A program made the translations under genes and the position numbers. Under the pieces are notes generated by a model. The model was not told the DNA's origin and did not search any database. It saw only the letters and a program-made list of their open reading frames with translations. A stretch of DNA of 64,000 bases from Psettodes erumei (lineage: Eukaryota; Chordata; Actinopteri; Pleuronectiformes; Psettodidae): contig JAFBJZ010000952.1 in assembly GCA_016785225.1 (NCBI GenBank), positions 1,612,001 to 1,676,000 on the forward strand, written 5' to 3'. Shown piece after piece: positions 11,421 to 23,609 of the stretch (position 1 is the stretch's first letter; each line of letters opens with the position of its first letter).

Positions 11421-13849
11421 ATTTCCTCAGCAAGATATTCAGTTCTGGGTTAGATCCTGTCCATCAGAATATAAGCAGCAGCTCCTCTCTTCACTTTTAA
11501 CCCCTTGTAGTCCTCAGACACTGTCCTCTCCAAGCTACTTTAAAATAAAAGCAGAGACATGTGAGGTCACATGTAGTCTTGGTAATGATTTTAAAATATA
11601 ACATTCAGTGATTTCTGATGATATTCAGTTTTAAATGGGCGGGCCATAAACCCAATAATGAACACCATCAAATGGACATGTGAAGCATCTCAAATAGCAC
11701 AACTTGTGTCAAAATAGAAAAGTAGGCCTCAGTATATGTTGCAGGGCTCTTACATTAAACTTGCTGCTGAAGTCACCACAGATCTCAGATTAATAGCCAA
11801 CGAAATATTGAGCGGGAACTAGACCACTGATGTTTAACTCATCAGTACGATGACGCAGGCCACTGTTCCAAACTTTGACATTACTTGATATTAGCTACAA
11901 ATGCTTGCTAAACCAGTGACATTTTGCAGGTTTGTGACATGACTTATGGCATCAATTAAAACTTTATTTGTTTTTATAAGGCAATAATATTGTACGTCAG
12001 CATTTGGGTTTACAGCTTGTGTCTGCTACCCCCTCATTGCCAAGAAAGAGCCAATTCAACTTTTAATACAAATGATTAATTACGAAAAATAAATTACTCA
12101 ACATTTTGACAAAAACATTATTACTGCTCTTGGGATCTCGAGCTGATAAAACTATCCCATTTTCCAGATTATATTAAAATACCTTTACCAAAGTATAATT
12201 TTGAAGCAGGACCTAACATGTAGTATAAATACTTCTGATCCGAACACTTCTATCATTGACATGTTCATCAGCTATCATTTGAGGCACTGGATCTTTCCAC
12301 CCTTGGGCAGAGTACTGAGCTTCTCATCTAACTCAGCAGGAAAGTCATTTCCTAAAATGTCAAATTATTCCTTATATTTACAGTTATGTCTATATCTTCA
12401 TTCATCTCCTGCGTGGGAGTGGTCCCATTACTGTGCTTGATTTGAAGAGGAATAAACAGCTTTACAGACAAGTAGTTTATTTTGAGACTGAACATGTTGG
12501 CCAATATTTTTTTGGCCCAAAGTGTCCAACACTTCTGTGGTAGAATTGACTCTGTATTACAGTGTATGAATCATTGCTGAATCACAGTTAACATTGCTTC
12601 TGTAATACCTCACAAGGCTCACTTTAACATTTGATGTCAGACTGCCAAGGCACGGAGATTGTAACTCAGTGTCTGAGATATGCTGATTGTAAACTGTTCT
12701 TACTGGATTTAACTGGTTTTAAGAGACTCACTGTGACCATGTCCCCATTGCAGTTTGGAATAAAAGCCTGGTGGGATAACATATTAATCTCAGCCAACAG
12801 AGACTGACCAGAGTGTGTTTGTGTTTTTTTATTCATCACCTTCATTGTATCTGAAGAATTTCACTTCATGTGTTACTTTACATAACACATGTACACACAT
12901 AATAATACAGTATTAACCCTGGAATGTACAATGGGAGATGATCCTCAATGCACTTATATAAAGGCGTATTTCTTGGATGAAAGGTGCCTTAAAAATACAC
13001 ACATTTTAAAATATATTTTTTCCTTCTTCTTACAATTATTAATATTTGTGGTAATAATGATACCAGTAATATTGAAGCAGCATCAGCAGTAGCATCATTA
13101 CGTGTCTTGCATAAATATGTCATCACCTCTCTGGTCAGGTGGCTATTCAACCAATTTCAACTGTGTGATGAAGGAATTTATTTAAAATTAAGAAAAATAG
13201 CTTCAAATGTTAAGGGTCATTTTAACCACTACTTTGGTTTTTGCGTTCCAGGGTTATAGAAATCACAGCAGTGTGCCTCAGTATCTGCACGTATGAACTC
13301 AAATCTTTTTATTAGCTATCTGTCTCCATCATAAAAACACACAGTACTCAGCATAGTGAAGGAAATAAAACAAATAAAACAGATTTAAGGACACTTGATG
13401 TCTTGAGTATTTTTTGTGGTAGTTTCATTACAAATCCACAAGATGGGGGTTTAGCCCATCTTCATGTTTCTAACATTAAACTGCTCTCAGTGCAAAGAGT
13501 ATGCAGTTTCCTATCAGGAATGTTGCAGCAAAGAAGTATTTATCATATTAAAATATTCCCTATAGTCAAATAATGGCATCAGTTTGCATCTACAAAAATG
13601 GTCTCCAGTATTTACTGACAATAAACATGCTTTACTGAATGGAACATGCTATGTTGAAATTATGCTTTTTATATCTATACTTTCGTAAGATCTGGAGTGT
13701 GTATTTTGAGAGCAGCACTGCACTTGTAAAAGAATCATCTTAACATGAAAACCTAAATATGTTCCTCATAAAACCCTTTGGAGTCTGTGTGTGTAGGTGG
13801 TGTTTGTGTGTGTGTTGTGTGTGTGTGTTTGAAAGCTTATCACTGGATG
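11421..13849. other. Gene-free stretch
   Basis: AT-rich non-coding sequence. Apart from a short imperfect TG tract at about 13,785-13,830 I see no gene, RNA, promoter or clear mobile element. Confidence 0.5.
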
Positions 13850-15700
13850 CTACTGGGCACTATCCTGGGGGTCGCAGCCACCCCGCACTGAACCCCGGGC
13901 AGTAGTAAGGGATGGAGCCATGGCAACCGGGGACAAAAACACCCCAGACAGAGCCGACCACCCAAGCAGTGAGTCCCCCCAGGCATCCTGGTTCGCAAGT
14001 TCCAAATTGCCACAGTCTTTGCCCTGCTCCCCACAGCCCATCCCCCGCCCAGCAAAGGGCCGCCAGGGGCACCCTGGGGCAGAACCAGTGAGTCCCCCAG
14101 CTTGGGCAAGTGGCATAGTGCAGACAGGTGCTAATGCGCACAAGACCCATTTTGAACATCCTTTGTCCCCTGTCAAGCACTCAGGGTCTGTTCATCGGAG
14201 CTGTTGGATGTCTTCATGGACATTTTCAACCTGTCCCTCACCCAGGCCTCTGTTCCCACCTGCTTCAAGTCCACCATGATTGTACCCCTCACCAAGAAAA
14301 CCACAGTGACCTGCCACAATGACTATCGGCCTGTTGTATTGACCTCAACAGCGATGAAGTGCTTTGAAAGGATAGTTATGACCATCCCAGACACCCTGGA
14401 CCCTCGACAATATGCGTATAGGAGGAACTGGTCCACTGAGGACGCCATCAACACCGCCATCCACACAGCCCTCACCCACTTAGAGGGCAAGGACACCTAC
14501 ATCAGAATGCTGTTTATTGACAACATATCAGCATTCAACTTGGCCGTCCCACACAGACACGCTGAGAAGCTCCTCACCCTTGAACTGACACCTTCCGTCT
14601 GCAACTGGGTGCTGTAATTTCTTACTAACAGACCCCAGTCAGTCAGAGTTGGAAACCAGATATCAGGCACCAGAATTGTAAGCACAGCCCTTGCTGTACA
14701 ATCTCTTCACTTATGGCTGTGTGGCATCACAGACCCACACCAGCATCACAAAATTTGCGGATGACACCACAGTCATTAGAGTGATCACCTGTGGAGACAT
14801 TGTATAGGGCAGAGGCGGCAGGACAATAATCTCTCCTTAAACACAAAGAAGACCAAGGAGATGATTATTGATCCTAGGAGGAAGGAGCAGCACACCCCAA
14901 ATTACACTGGAGAGACACAGGTGGAGAGGGTGAAAACCTTCAAGTTCCTCAGGACAGATCAGTGAGGATCTCACCTGGTCTCACAACACCCAGCAGCTTC
15001 TGAAGAAGTCACAGCAGAGGCTCTACTTATTAAGGAGGCTGAGGAAATTTGGCATGTCCACCAAAATCCTCAGCAACTTCTATAGAAGCACAGTGGAGAG
15101 TGTCATGGAAGCTGCTCGGCTTAGGACAGGAAGGCTCTCCAGAAAATCAGAAAATCTCTGGAGCAGCCTTCCCGTCACTCAAGGACATTTACAAGTCAAG
15201 GGTCATCAGGAGGGCCCACTGCATCACAAAGGACACTTCACACCCACAACACAACCTATTCACACTTCTGCCATCAGGCAGACGCTGAAGGAGTCTGAAA
15301 GCAAGAACAAAGAGACTTGCAAACAGCTTCTTTCCACAGGCTGTCAGACTCCTGCACTCCCCCCAGTGACTGCTAATACTGCACAAGAGCCACTTTACTC
15401 CCCCTCCTTAATTTACAAGTTAGTGTCGCTTTTTCTTAGTATTTGTTACTTACTTAATTATCACTGTGTAATAATTTACTTACTGCTTGTACTGTTTTTT
15501 GTAGTACATCTTTGTAAGTTTTTTGTATTCTGTCTCCCATACTGTTGTGAGTTGTCGTATTGTCTAGTGCTATTGTCAGATTGTCTTCTATTGCTGTTCA
15601 ACTGGTGTGAAAAGCATGTACAAAGTTAGAATTTCATTGCATTGTCTGAGTGACCATACTCTTACAACGTATATGACAATAAAAATCACGAATCTTGAAA
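13850..15700 (+). mobile_element. L2/CR1-type LINE, 5'-truncated and inactive
   Basis: This is the 3' part of a non-LTR retrotransposon carrying a broken reverse transcriptase. From about 14,204 a 137-codon block shows fingers and palm motifs of the family: a PLTKKTTVTCHNDYRPV segment, then QYAYRRNWSTEDAI, then LFIDNISAFN, where the usual catalytic D-x-SSAF block has changed. The second catalytic box FADD survives at 14,754-14,765 in another frame. Late blocks LLRRLRKFGMSTKIL and SNFYRSTVESV follow near 15,030-15,100. Stops and frameshifts separate these blocks, so no functional enzyme is made. The 3' end carries ATGACAATAAAAATC, typical of a LINE tail. The endonuclease part is absent. Confidence 0.85.
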
Positions 15701-16293
15701 TTCTCACCAGGCTGTCAGGGATGTGCTTATATTGATGCTTTTCATACAGTTGTGGTGTTTTATGGTGGAACTGATGAAGGGTAAATTACAAAGTTCCATC
15801 TCTTTATAGTATGTTTGTTCTATGTCTATGCATGATAGGTCAAGTGGGTTAGGCTTTATCCATGTCAAGATGTACTGTCGTCTATTGGGAATGAAGTAAT
15901 AATCAAAGTTTGTTGATTGTAAATCACAAAGATCTTTGGCTTTTTGTCTTCAGATTGATGTGAGGGGGTTTGTTTTTCCATCAGAATTTTGAAACATTTG
16001 AATCTAATGTTTTGAACCACTTTGCAGGAGGCCGAGTAGGAATCATGGAGAAGAGGTAATTCACTTTGGGCACTTTGCATCACTTCTAACAACAGGAGGA
16101 AATGGAAGTTTCATCTTCGAGGGTTGTGAGCAGCAACTGACCCTGCACTGCATTTATGTCCAATCTTTGTCAAAAAAAATATTTGTGGGACACACATTTG
16201 CTCAGCCTCGTCTTCCTGTCGTAGCACTCAAAAGTAACGACGCGACTCAAAAGTGCTACCTCGACTTGGCTGTTGCCCATTTGTGCATTTCTG
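15701..16293. other. Intergenic, downstream of gss
   Basis: AT-rich spacer between the LINE tail and the polyadenylation signal of gss. No gene or distinct repeat was recognised. Confidence 0.5.
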
Positions 16294-16299
16294 TTTATT
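16294..16299 (-). terminator. gss: gss polyadenylation signal
   Basis: On the minus strand AATAAA starts 10 bases after the gss stop codon, which is unusually close. An alternative signal further down is possible but this is the nearest canonical hexamer. Confidence 0.6.
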
Positions 16300-16308
16300 G
16301 TTCATTTC

Positions 16309-19300
16309 TCAGAAGAGGAGAGGATTGTCCAGCACGGCCACTCCTGCGGCTACGCCTCCGTCTGAGTGCTCTGAATTCTTGGTCCGGAGCAGGTGGCCCA
16401 CACACTCATTCATCACCATGTCCTCACCTTGCCTGGGAGGAAACGAAGAGAAATGATGAGACTTTGCAACACAACGCTTAAAGATTTTGTCTAACCTTTT
16501 TTTTTTGTTTTGTTTTTTTACAGTGAGATAAGGAGCTAATGATAGACATTATCCTTTTATTTGCAGTGCGTACAATAGCAAAATGAATTTCTTAATTCTA
16601 CTCTTATTCTTTATCACACTTGACAGCACAGTTTTATAATATAAAAAATATCCCATACCTGACATATGCTCCAAACACCCCCAGTTCACTGAGACAGTTA
16701 CTGATCTGGAGGGGGGCATCCCGCCTCAGCAGGTAGTTCTTGGCCGGGCTGGGCTGGATCTTATCCATCAGAATATAGGCCATCCTCTCTGTACTGCCCT
16801 TCATTCCCTCCAGGACCTTGCAGATCTCTGATCCATAGATGTTGTTCCCTAGGGAAATGGCATTGCAATGAATGTGTTAATAAACCATGAAGAAATGGAC
16901 ACTGTTGGTAATGGTAGAAAAATGGTAATTTCTCCTGCACAATGTACTGTAATGGAGACGTTTAAGTGTGACTTCAAACAGCTTCAAGTTGCTGAAACTA
17001 ATTTGACAAGCTACTACCTGCAATATAATTGTAGGACTGCTCAGAGCTGTGGACGTAATGTGTCTCTTCAGAGACTTCACCTGGCTGGAAATATTTCCAA
17101 AAATCTCTTACTAACTCTAATCATAGGCAGTTGTGTCTGTAGTGAGTAATAATAAAAATCAGTTTCCGTAGCTGACTCTCTGGCACTTTCTGGTTCAAAC
17201 TTAAAATATCCATATTATATCCTGTATGTTGAGAAAGGTTATCGAACCAGTCTTAAGTAAACCGAGCTCTGGGAGACAGCTACTATACAGTGTGCAAACT
17301 GATACTATTAGAACAGCGTTGAAAGAAAAATGTTCACATGTACAACAACTACAGCTGTGTTGTGTAACTGAGCAGCATTCAGAAACCTTAGGCAATTTGA
17401 AGACTTTCATGGTGACCCCCTGAGGGACACTTGACTTGAGACTTGTTTTGGATGTTTACCATCCAAACAACTGTGTTGTGTTATGTCGTTCACAGCGGGA
17501 GCTGTGGTAAACACTGCCATGAAGTTAATCAGCTGTGTGGGTTGGTGACGCGTCTCTGTGGTCGTACCTCCTCCTTCTCGCTGAGGTTTCAGGACAAAGC
17601 GGTCTGGTGCTGCCAAAGCCATTGCTACTGTTTTGTCACCATCTGGGCCCTGAAGGTAAGAGCAACAACAGAGAAATGTCACAAGGTGAGAGAACGAAAG
17701 AACAAACACTTTCCCGATCCATCCCTTTTAACCTAATATTAATGTTCAACTTTGCAATAAAAAAAACAAACCCTGTAGGTTGTGTTATTTTCTCACCTCG
17801 TCTAAAGTGTAGAGGCCGGTGAACGTCGCTCTGATCTGCTCCACTACCTGAGGCTGGTCCGGGAAGAACTTCTCCAGAACCCCAGGTCTTGCGAGCACCT
17901 GCTGGACCTTCTTGGTTCCGGCCAGGTGCGCGCTGATGTCTGGACACTTCACAGCCAGAGAGCGCTCCATCAAGAGACGAGCATCCCAGGTCTACAATTT
18001 AGAAAGTACGACAACAACAAAAAAAACAAAACAAATCTTATTCTGGATTTGAACCTGTCTTGACACTTCATAACACAGTTTGACAGGATGCGATGCATTT
18101 TGATCATCAGGAAAGTTCCATTCAGCTGCACAGTGTTTGCAAGTCACACCAATCCACTTCTATGTATATATATATATATACACAATAACTGTGTGTCAGT
18201 CCTTGCTACGTGGCAGCTTAAAAAGAAAAAGAGTTGTGTCAGTCTCTTGGAATGTAACTCGGTCAGTATGGCAGACCTACAGCCTATAGGTCTGCAGAAA
18301 TCATCCTGTCATCTTCACAACTACTGAATCTAGGAATAAAGAAATAAGTAGAGACCTGTTCAGACACGTAGTTCTGTGGCATGTAGCCGTTTCTGAAGTA
18401 CACCACTGCAACCTCAAGACCATCACTGAAAACAGAGTGACAAAAATCCAGAGTCAGTAAAACTGTAAATATCTCTTACTGCCCTGTATAACATACCATT
18501 TTAATTTGTGATTTTAATACAACTTATCCACACTTACACAAAGAGCCTCTTGTCCTGATCCAGGGATCCAGTTCTACAAACATCGTCAAATTGCTTTCTT
18601 ACTGTCCGAATGTTTCTGAAACACATGGAGAACATCCATCCCATTTAGTGTGCATTCCAAAATCCCCATTTCCATCTGGATGAAGGACAAACTTTTTGTG
18701 CAAACAATCAAAAAAAGGTCCATTTAAAATAAGGGATCTAAATATGTGAATCAATGCACAGAGCCCAAATACAAAATGACACAGTGAAATTACATTTGAA
18801 TGATTGCATTGCATTAGTCATTACCATATCACATTTATTGCTGTCTAAGTGCACTGGGGAATGTTGGACTTCTTTGAACAGAGCTCCTCAGCACTAACAC
18901 CTTACCTCTTCCACAGTTCATTCTCAACATATCGCTGATCAAAGATGTTCCTCTGGCTGTCCTCCACCAGGAACATGACGACTGCTCTGTAACCACAACC
19001 ATTACTGCTGTAAAACAACTTCACACATCATTCTGGATACTGAGTTGTTGGCACTGTGTGTTACAAGAATTGTTTCTCATTGACAGTTCATTTTGTATTG
19101 AGGTAAACTTTCTCAAATAAAGTTTCTGCACTTTAAGGTAGTATTGCTTTTTATATTCAAATGTCCTGAAGAGTCTGAGGAACAAAAAACAAATGTCAAA
19201 GTGTCCGCATACTTATGCTCAGGACGGTACATGGTTCCTACCTCTCTGATCCATAGAGCTCCCAGGCTTTAGCCATGGCCCCAGCCAGACCCGCGGCTGG

Positions 19301-22066
19301 GTTATTGTCGAGGATGCGCTGGCTCTCCTCCAGCCGGCCGGCCACCTTAAGGATGTATCTTTAGAGCGAGGTGAAGGACACTTTTGGCAATTTTGTTCAC
19401 AGCAAATGATACTGTACATTATGACCTTCTGACCACTTGCTGTTTCAGTCTCTGATTAGATAAAGAAATAACTGACAAAGCAGCAACACACTATCTTTTG
19501 CCTTGGCAAGAGATTTTACACCATGGGTCTTTGGCTTTTGACAGCGGACAACATATGACCAGAGTCTTGAGTCCTAGTGGGTGATATGTTTTGCATGAAA
19601 AATGGTGAACACCAAAAGATTTTCCATGACAGTTACACACATCTGTAACTTTATAAAAGACACAACCCCTGTGTGACGGGCCAACGACTGACTTACCGGT
19701 GTACATCTGGCGTGCGTGATGAGAGACCTCCGAAGCTCGCGGCAAAGGTATTGATCTCGATCTGCTTTAGGGACGACGTGCCGCCTTCTCTCTGGTCCAG
19801 CATGTAGTCGGACCGATTCAGACCCAACACAATAGACTGGGAAGAAGCAAAGAACCAAACTCCACTCAGGCTCCTTAGACAATGGATCAGGGCACATGGC
19901 CCGGCATGCTCTGTGCAGACTGAGCTTGGCCCATCATACTGCACAGAGGTGAAACAATACGTGGATTAATCAATGGACTGATGAGCAGGAACAATGTGCA
20001 ACAATTCTTCTAATGAAAAGAAAAAAAACTTTTTTACTTCAATGATTATTATATTAGATAGATAGATCAAGCAACTATTATTGCTTAATTTAGAGTGACA
20101 ATGATAATAATCATTACATACTGTGTTATTTTATTACCTGACTCACTGTGGTCACTACTCAACAATGCTGAAATCTGAGCATTAGGTGAAACAGGCAGCT
20201 GCCCAGGGGACAGAAAGTTTGGGGGAATGTCAGCAAGATGATTGTGTTAATCATGGTTCCAGTAACAGAATTAACAACAAAAACAGCCTTTAGCAAGTAC
20301 TGCCCGCCCCTGAACTGTCAGTCACAAGTCACAACAACACCTTCGCTCCTCACGATGTTCCAGCGGCTCTGAACGCGGGGGACGACGGGTGCCGTTTGAA
20401 ACGCAACCGCGCATCACTTGGCCCAAGGGACATTAACACTGACTGACTGACGGCAAACGCTGCATTAACTGGAGGAACGATTCAGTTATTGTCAGATCAG
20501 ATGAGGTCCAAGCCTTCACAAGGACAAAACCAGAGAGAAGAGGAGCAGGAAGAAAAAACCCGGAGGGAAGTCCTCATACGCTAAGAGTAAGATGTCAGTT
20601 TGTGTGTGCACATGTCATTGCTGCTACAGTAGCTGCTGGATTCAGACCAGCTGAAAGATATGAATCTGAATGGGAAGCCACCTGTGGTGGAGAAAGTACT
20701 CAGAACCTTTACTTAAGTAAAAGAACAAACAGAGCAATGTAAAAATACTCCATGAGGAGTAAAAGTACTGCATAAAGTACTACAGCTACTGCTAAACTGA
20801 CAACCACTGAAAAATCAGCGTCTCTGGATGGGAAAAATCCAGATCTAAGATGGCCTCCTATCAGGTAAATCCAGTTTTTGCTTGTATGCGCTATGCTACT
20901 TTGATGTAAACGGCACTGCTGCACAGAGACTGCGCAGAGGCTCAGGCATCTGAGCCTTTGTGCAGTCATTACTACTGCCTGACTTACCTGAGACCTCCCT
21001 TCTTCCAGGATCTGCTGGTGGATCCGGAACAACCTCGCAGTGAAATCATCCACTGCAATGGTGCTAGAAAACAAAACAGCCCTGGGTTAAAATCCTGACC
21101 ACAAACATCCCGATCTTCTAGTTCTTCTAGAAGACAGACCCACCTGGAGAATTCAACAATAAAGTGATATTTAGCTTTGTGTTGCCAAACTGATCTACAA
21201 TTTCCTGCCACCAATCACAGGCAGGCTGGCATGCTACCTCGCAAGTGCGTCTCCCAGGAAGTCGGGATCCCGGGTGATCTTGTCCACCAACGTGTTGTAG
21301 TGTGTTTGCACGGCGAGAGCCTGGAGGAACACATTCCTGGGCACAGGCGTGGGGAAGAGCGTGAACGGGGCATAGGTCACCAACTGAAAAACAAGTTGTA
21401 AAATGCAAGGCTGACATCAAAACACAAAAAAGACACAGCCACTCCATGGCATGCGAGGAATGAGCATTTGGAAGCAGATTTTTTTTTTACATGACTGCAC
21501 ACTGAACAGGCCCGTTTTAACAGCCACTGGGTGTGCACACTGCTTCTCACAGGGAAGCCACAAATTCAATTTTGAATAAACCTCATCATCTAACGTTGTT
21601 GGAGAAAGAGTTCTGCCGCCTGTTCTATAGTGTAAAGCTGCGACAAGACTTTTCATGAAGTCCATCCAGTTTGGGTGAATGCAATGAAGAATGTTTGCAG
21701 TTTTTATACGCTCTTCTACAGCCTTGATGGTAATGTTGCCGCATTCACTTCAGACATATGCATATTTATACAAACTGTGCCTGTACTCCTACATAAACGT
21801 GACTTGGAGCACATGAAACCTTGCCATCACATCTGAACAGGGCTATGCAAAGCAAGTCAAGGAAGTGGCACAACATATTAAATGCAGTCAAATGCTACTG
21901 CAAACTGCAAAACGCCTGTTTTTCCACCCCTCACCTCTGAGGAGTTGGGAGTCTCTTGGATCCTCATCAGGACACCATGCAGAAGTGCTGCATCTTTAGC
22001 CACATCTGCCAGGTCTTTAATCAGAGCAGTGTTCATCATCACCTCATCTGGTACGGCCTGGGCCAT
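16309..22066 (-). CDS. gss: Glutathione synthetase, 12 coding exons
   Basis: Catalyses the ATP-dependent joining of gamma-glutamylcysteine and glycine, the last step of cytosolic glutathione synthesis; the family acts as a homodimer with an ATP-grasp fold. Exons in transcript order: 22066-21935, 21383-21238, 21063-20988, 19836-19697, 19358-19242, 18986-18906, 18615-18538, 18425-18356, 17991-17797, 17649-17568, 16848-16659, 16432-16309. All junctions are GT-AG and in phase, giving 476 codons against 474 in human. Visible active-site elements: GLNRSDYM (Arg126), KQIEIN (Glu145, Asn147; Mg and substrate binding), SFGGL, the glycine-rich ATP loop KPQREGGGNN (Lys366-Asn375), HLLRTK (Arg452) and the alanine-glycine lid DGGVAAG (460-466). 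The start fits the family N terminus, and an acceptor 10 bases upstream implies a non-coding first exon. No break is seen, so it should be functional. Confidence 0.96.
20683..20800. repeat. Interspersed fish repeat copy in gss intron
   Basis: The sequence GTGGTGGAGAAAGTACTCAG, followed by TTTACTTAAGTAAAAG and AGTAAAAGTACTGCA, is one end of a repeat common in teleosts. A longer, more diverged copy lies at 30,914-31,357. It sits inside the intron between coding exons 3 and 4 of gss. Confidence 0.5.
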
Positions 22067-22076
22067 GGTGAGTCAC

Positions 22077-22852
22077 CTGAGGTGAGAAGAGATGATGGAC
22101 ACAGGGGTTATTCACATGTACATGCAGATCTTTTGAGTAGAGCATGGTCACACGATCATCCCTGGGTAACTCACCTTCCCAGAACCACCCTCATCATACA
22201 CATCCCCATAAAGCAAATTTTAGAACGGGACTTTAAGCGAGCTCCCTCCACATGAGCCCACTGCCTGAAGCAGAACGAATCCTAACAGGACTGCACACTG
22301 CATACACCTGTTTTGACAGCCACGGCATAACAGCCCACTGGTGTGGCCTCACTTTGTCAAATCACACACGTACCTTCATATCTGTTGACTTTGTTCCTTA
22401 CTTTTATTCGGTTTGTGTTTTTTTTTTTTCAATCGAATCCTCACGAAACAAAGCAACTTATTTTGCTGAATATGCAACGACCTCAAGAATAATTGCATTC
22501 AACGACTCTTGTCAGCTCTGTATCCAGAGTCCCTTTGTCACATAATGTACTAACTAAAGAGTGTAGCCATTTGGCTTTTACAGCTGACTCATGATGATCA
22601 TGAAGAGTTGATATGACTTGTGTCGCTGACGGATTTTAAAACTATTTTGCCGTTGGAGTCTTTAATACCGTTAATGCCCATGGTGTATACACTCCCTCTG
22701 GTTCTCACAATGAATCCAGAAATTCATTTATCAATTTCATTATTTGATGTTGAGTGTTCTGCCTATTCTATAGTGTCAAACGCCGCATAGACATACATCA
22801 CTTGAAGCCCATATGGTGGCTGGTGGTAGCAGCTAACAAGATATATACCTAC
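22077..22852 (-). other. gss: Predicted 5'-leader intron of gss
   Basis: On the minus strand an acceptor (CTTCTCACCTCAG, exon begins at 22,076) lies just before the gss start codon. A donor (GAAG followed by GTAGGT) ends the preceding block at 22,853. The 776 bases between show no coding content. Confidence 0.5.
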
Positions 22853-23045
22853 CTTCGGGCAAGCGGGCTTCACCGGTCAAGTGTTTTGTTTCCAACACGT
22901 GTCTCACAAGCACGACGTGACCGTCTTCATCAACCGAGTTCCGCTGTGTTTCGAAATGAACTTCTATCCTGTGAAACGCTACGAGGAGAGACAAAATCGG
23001 CGCAGCAAGCTGGCCGGTATGAAAGACCCAGAGGTGCTGTGCGTC
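22853..23045 (-). other. gss: Probable non-coding first exon of gss
   Basis: CpG-containing block ending in a good donor at 22,853, just downstream (minus strand) of a CCAAT-box cluster. The transcription start is inferred, not visible. A minus-strand ATG at 23,048 lies at the upstream edge; if transcribed it would open an upstream frame of about 67 codons within the exon that, after splicing, overlaps the gss start in another frame. Confidence 0.4.
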
Positions 23046-23059
23046 CACTCACTGGCAAT

Positions 23060-23130
23060 CGCTGATTGGCCGGGGAGGGGGTCCTGCTCATTGGCTACAT
23101 AGAGCCACTCGTTTTGCTCAGCCAATCAGT
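23060..23130. promoter_or_regulatory. Cluster of three CCAAT boxes
   Basis: ATTGG occurs at 23,065 and 23,090 and CCAAT at 23,122, within about 60 bases and near GC-rich sequence (GGCCGGGGAGGGGG). Such clusters bind NF-Y in vertebrate promoters. The position just upstream of the inferred gss first exon suggests the gss promoter. A TGACGCA motif (minus strand, near 23,137) resembles an AP-1/CRE site but lacks the GC needed for a full antioxidant response element. Confidence 0.5.
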
Positions 23131-23609
23131 GCAGATGCGTCACTGAGGCCGAGGTAAAGCAGCTGAGCTGCAACACGCTGACAGAGGAGTGATACGGCAC
23201 CTTACGAAAGGAAGTTGACAGGTAGGAGGCATATCTGTGGTTTCCATCAGGCATGCGGCACACATGTGACTGGATCCGCTCACTTTGTATTGGGTACTTG
23301 TGTACAGGCAGTTTATTGCCTGTAGTGGATTTAAGTCGATGCGCTCTCACGTGTGGATAAACAGACGCTGAGTCGCGTAGTGCTTTGCCGCTAAGAAGTG
23401 AAACGAGAGTCTTATTCTGAACGAAGTTATCAGAACGGTTGTGTAAAAGACTAAAGACGTTAACCACGCTAAACAAGTCCTACCGGCATAATGTTTATCC
23501 ACAGTAAAACGCGCACTGTCATGCTGTGAATCAGCTTTTGGGTCTGCGCGCTGACGCGCAGGAATACGGTTCCACAGCTGAGAAAGGAAGGCGCTGTCGA
23601 ACTGCAATA
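23131..23609. other. Intergenic, upstream of gss
   Basis: Between the CCAAT cluster and the Tc1 element. It has several CpG-containing stretches but no identifiable exon. Confidence 0.4.

Noticed and set aside
13840..14180. Three minus-strand frames of 89-108 codons
   Set aside because: Antisense to the GC-rich start of the LINE; no family resemblance and one is an artefact of overlapping frames.
22881..23102. 73-codon plus-strand frame over the gss first exon
   Set aside because: No family resemblance; the region is better explained as the gss leader and promoter on the other strand.
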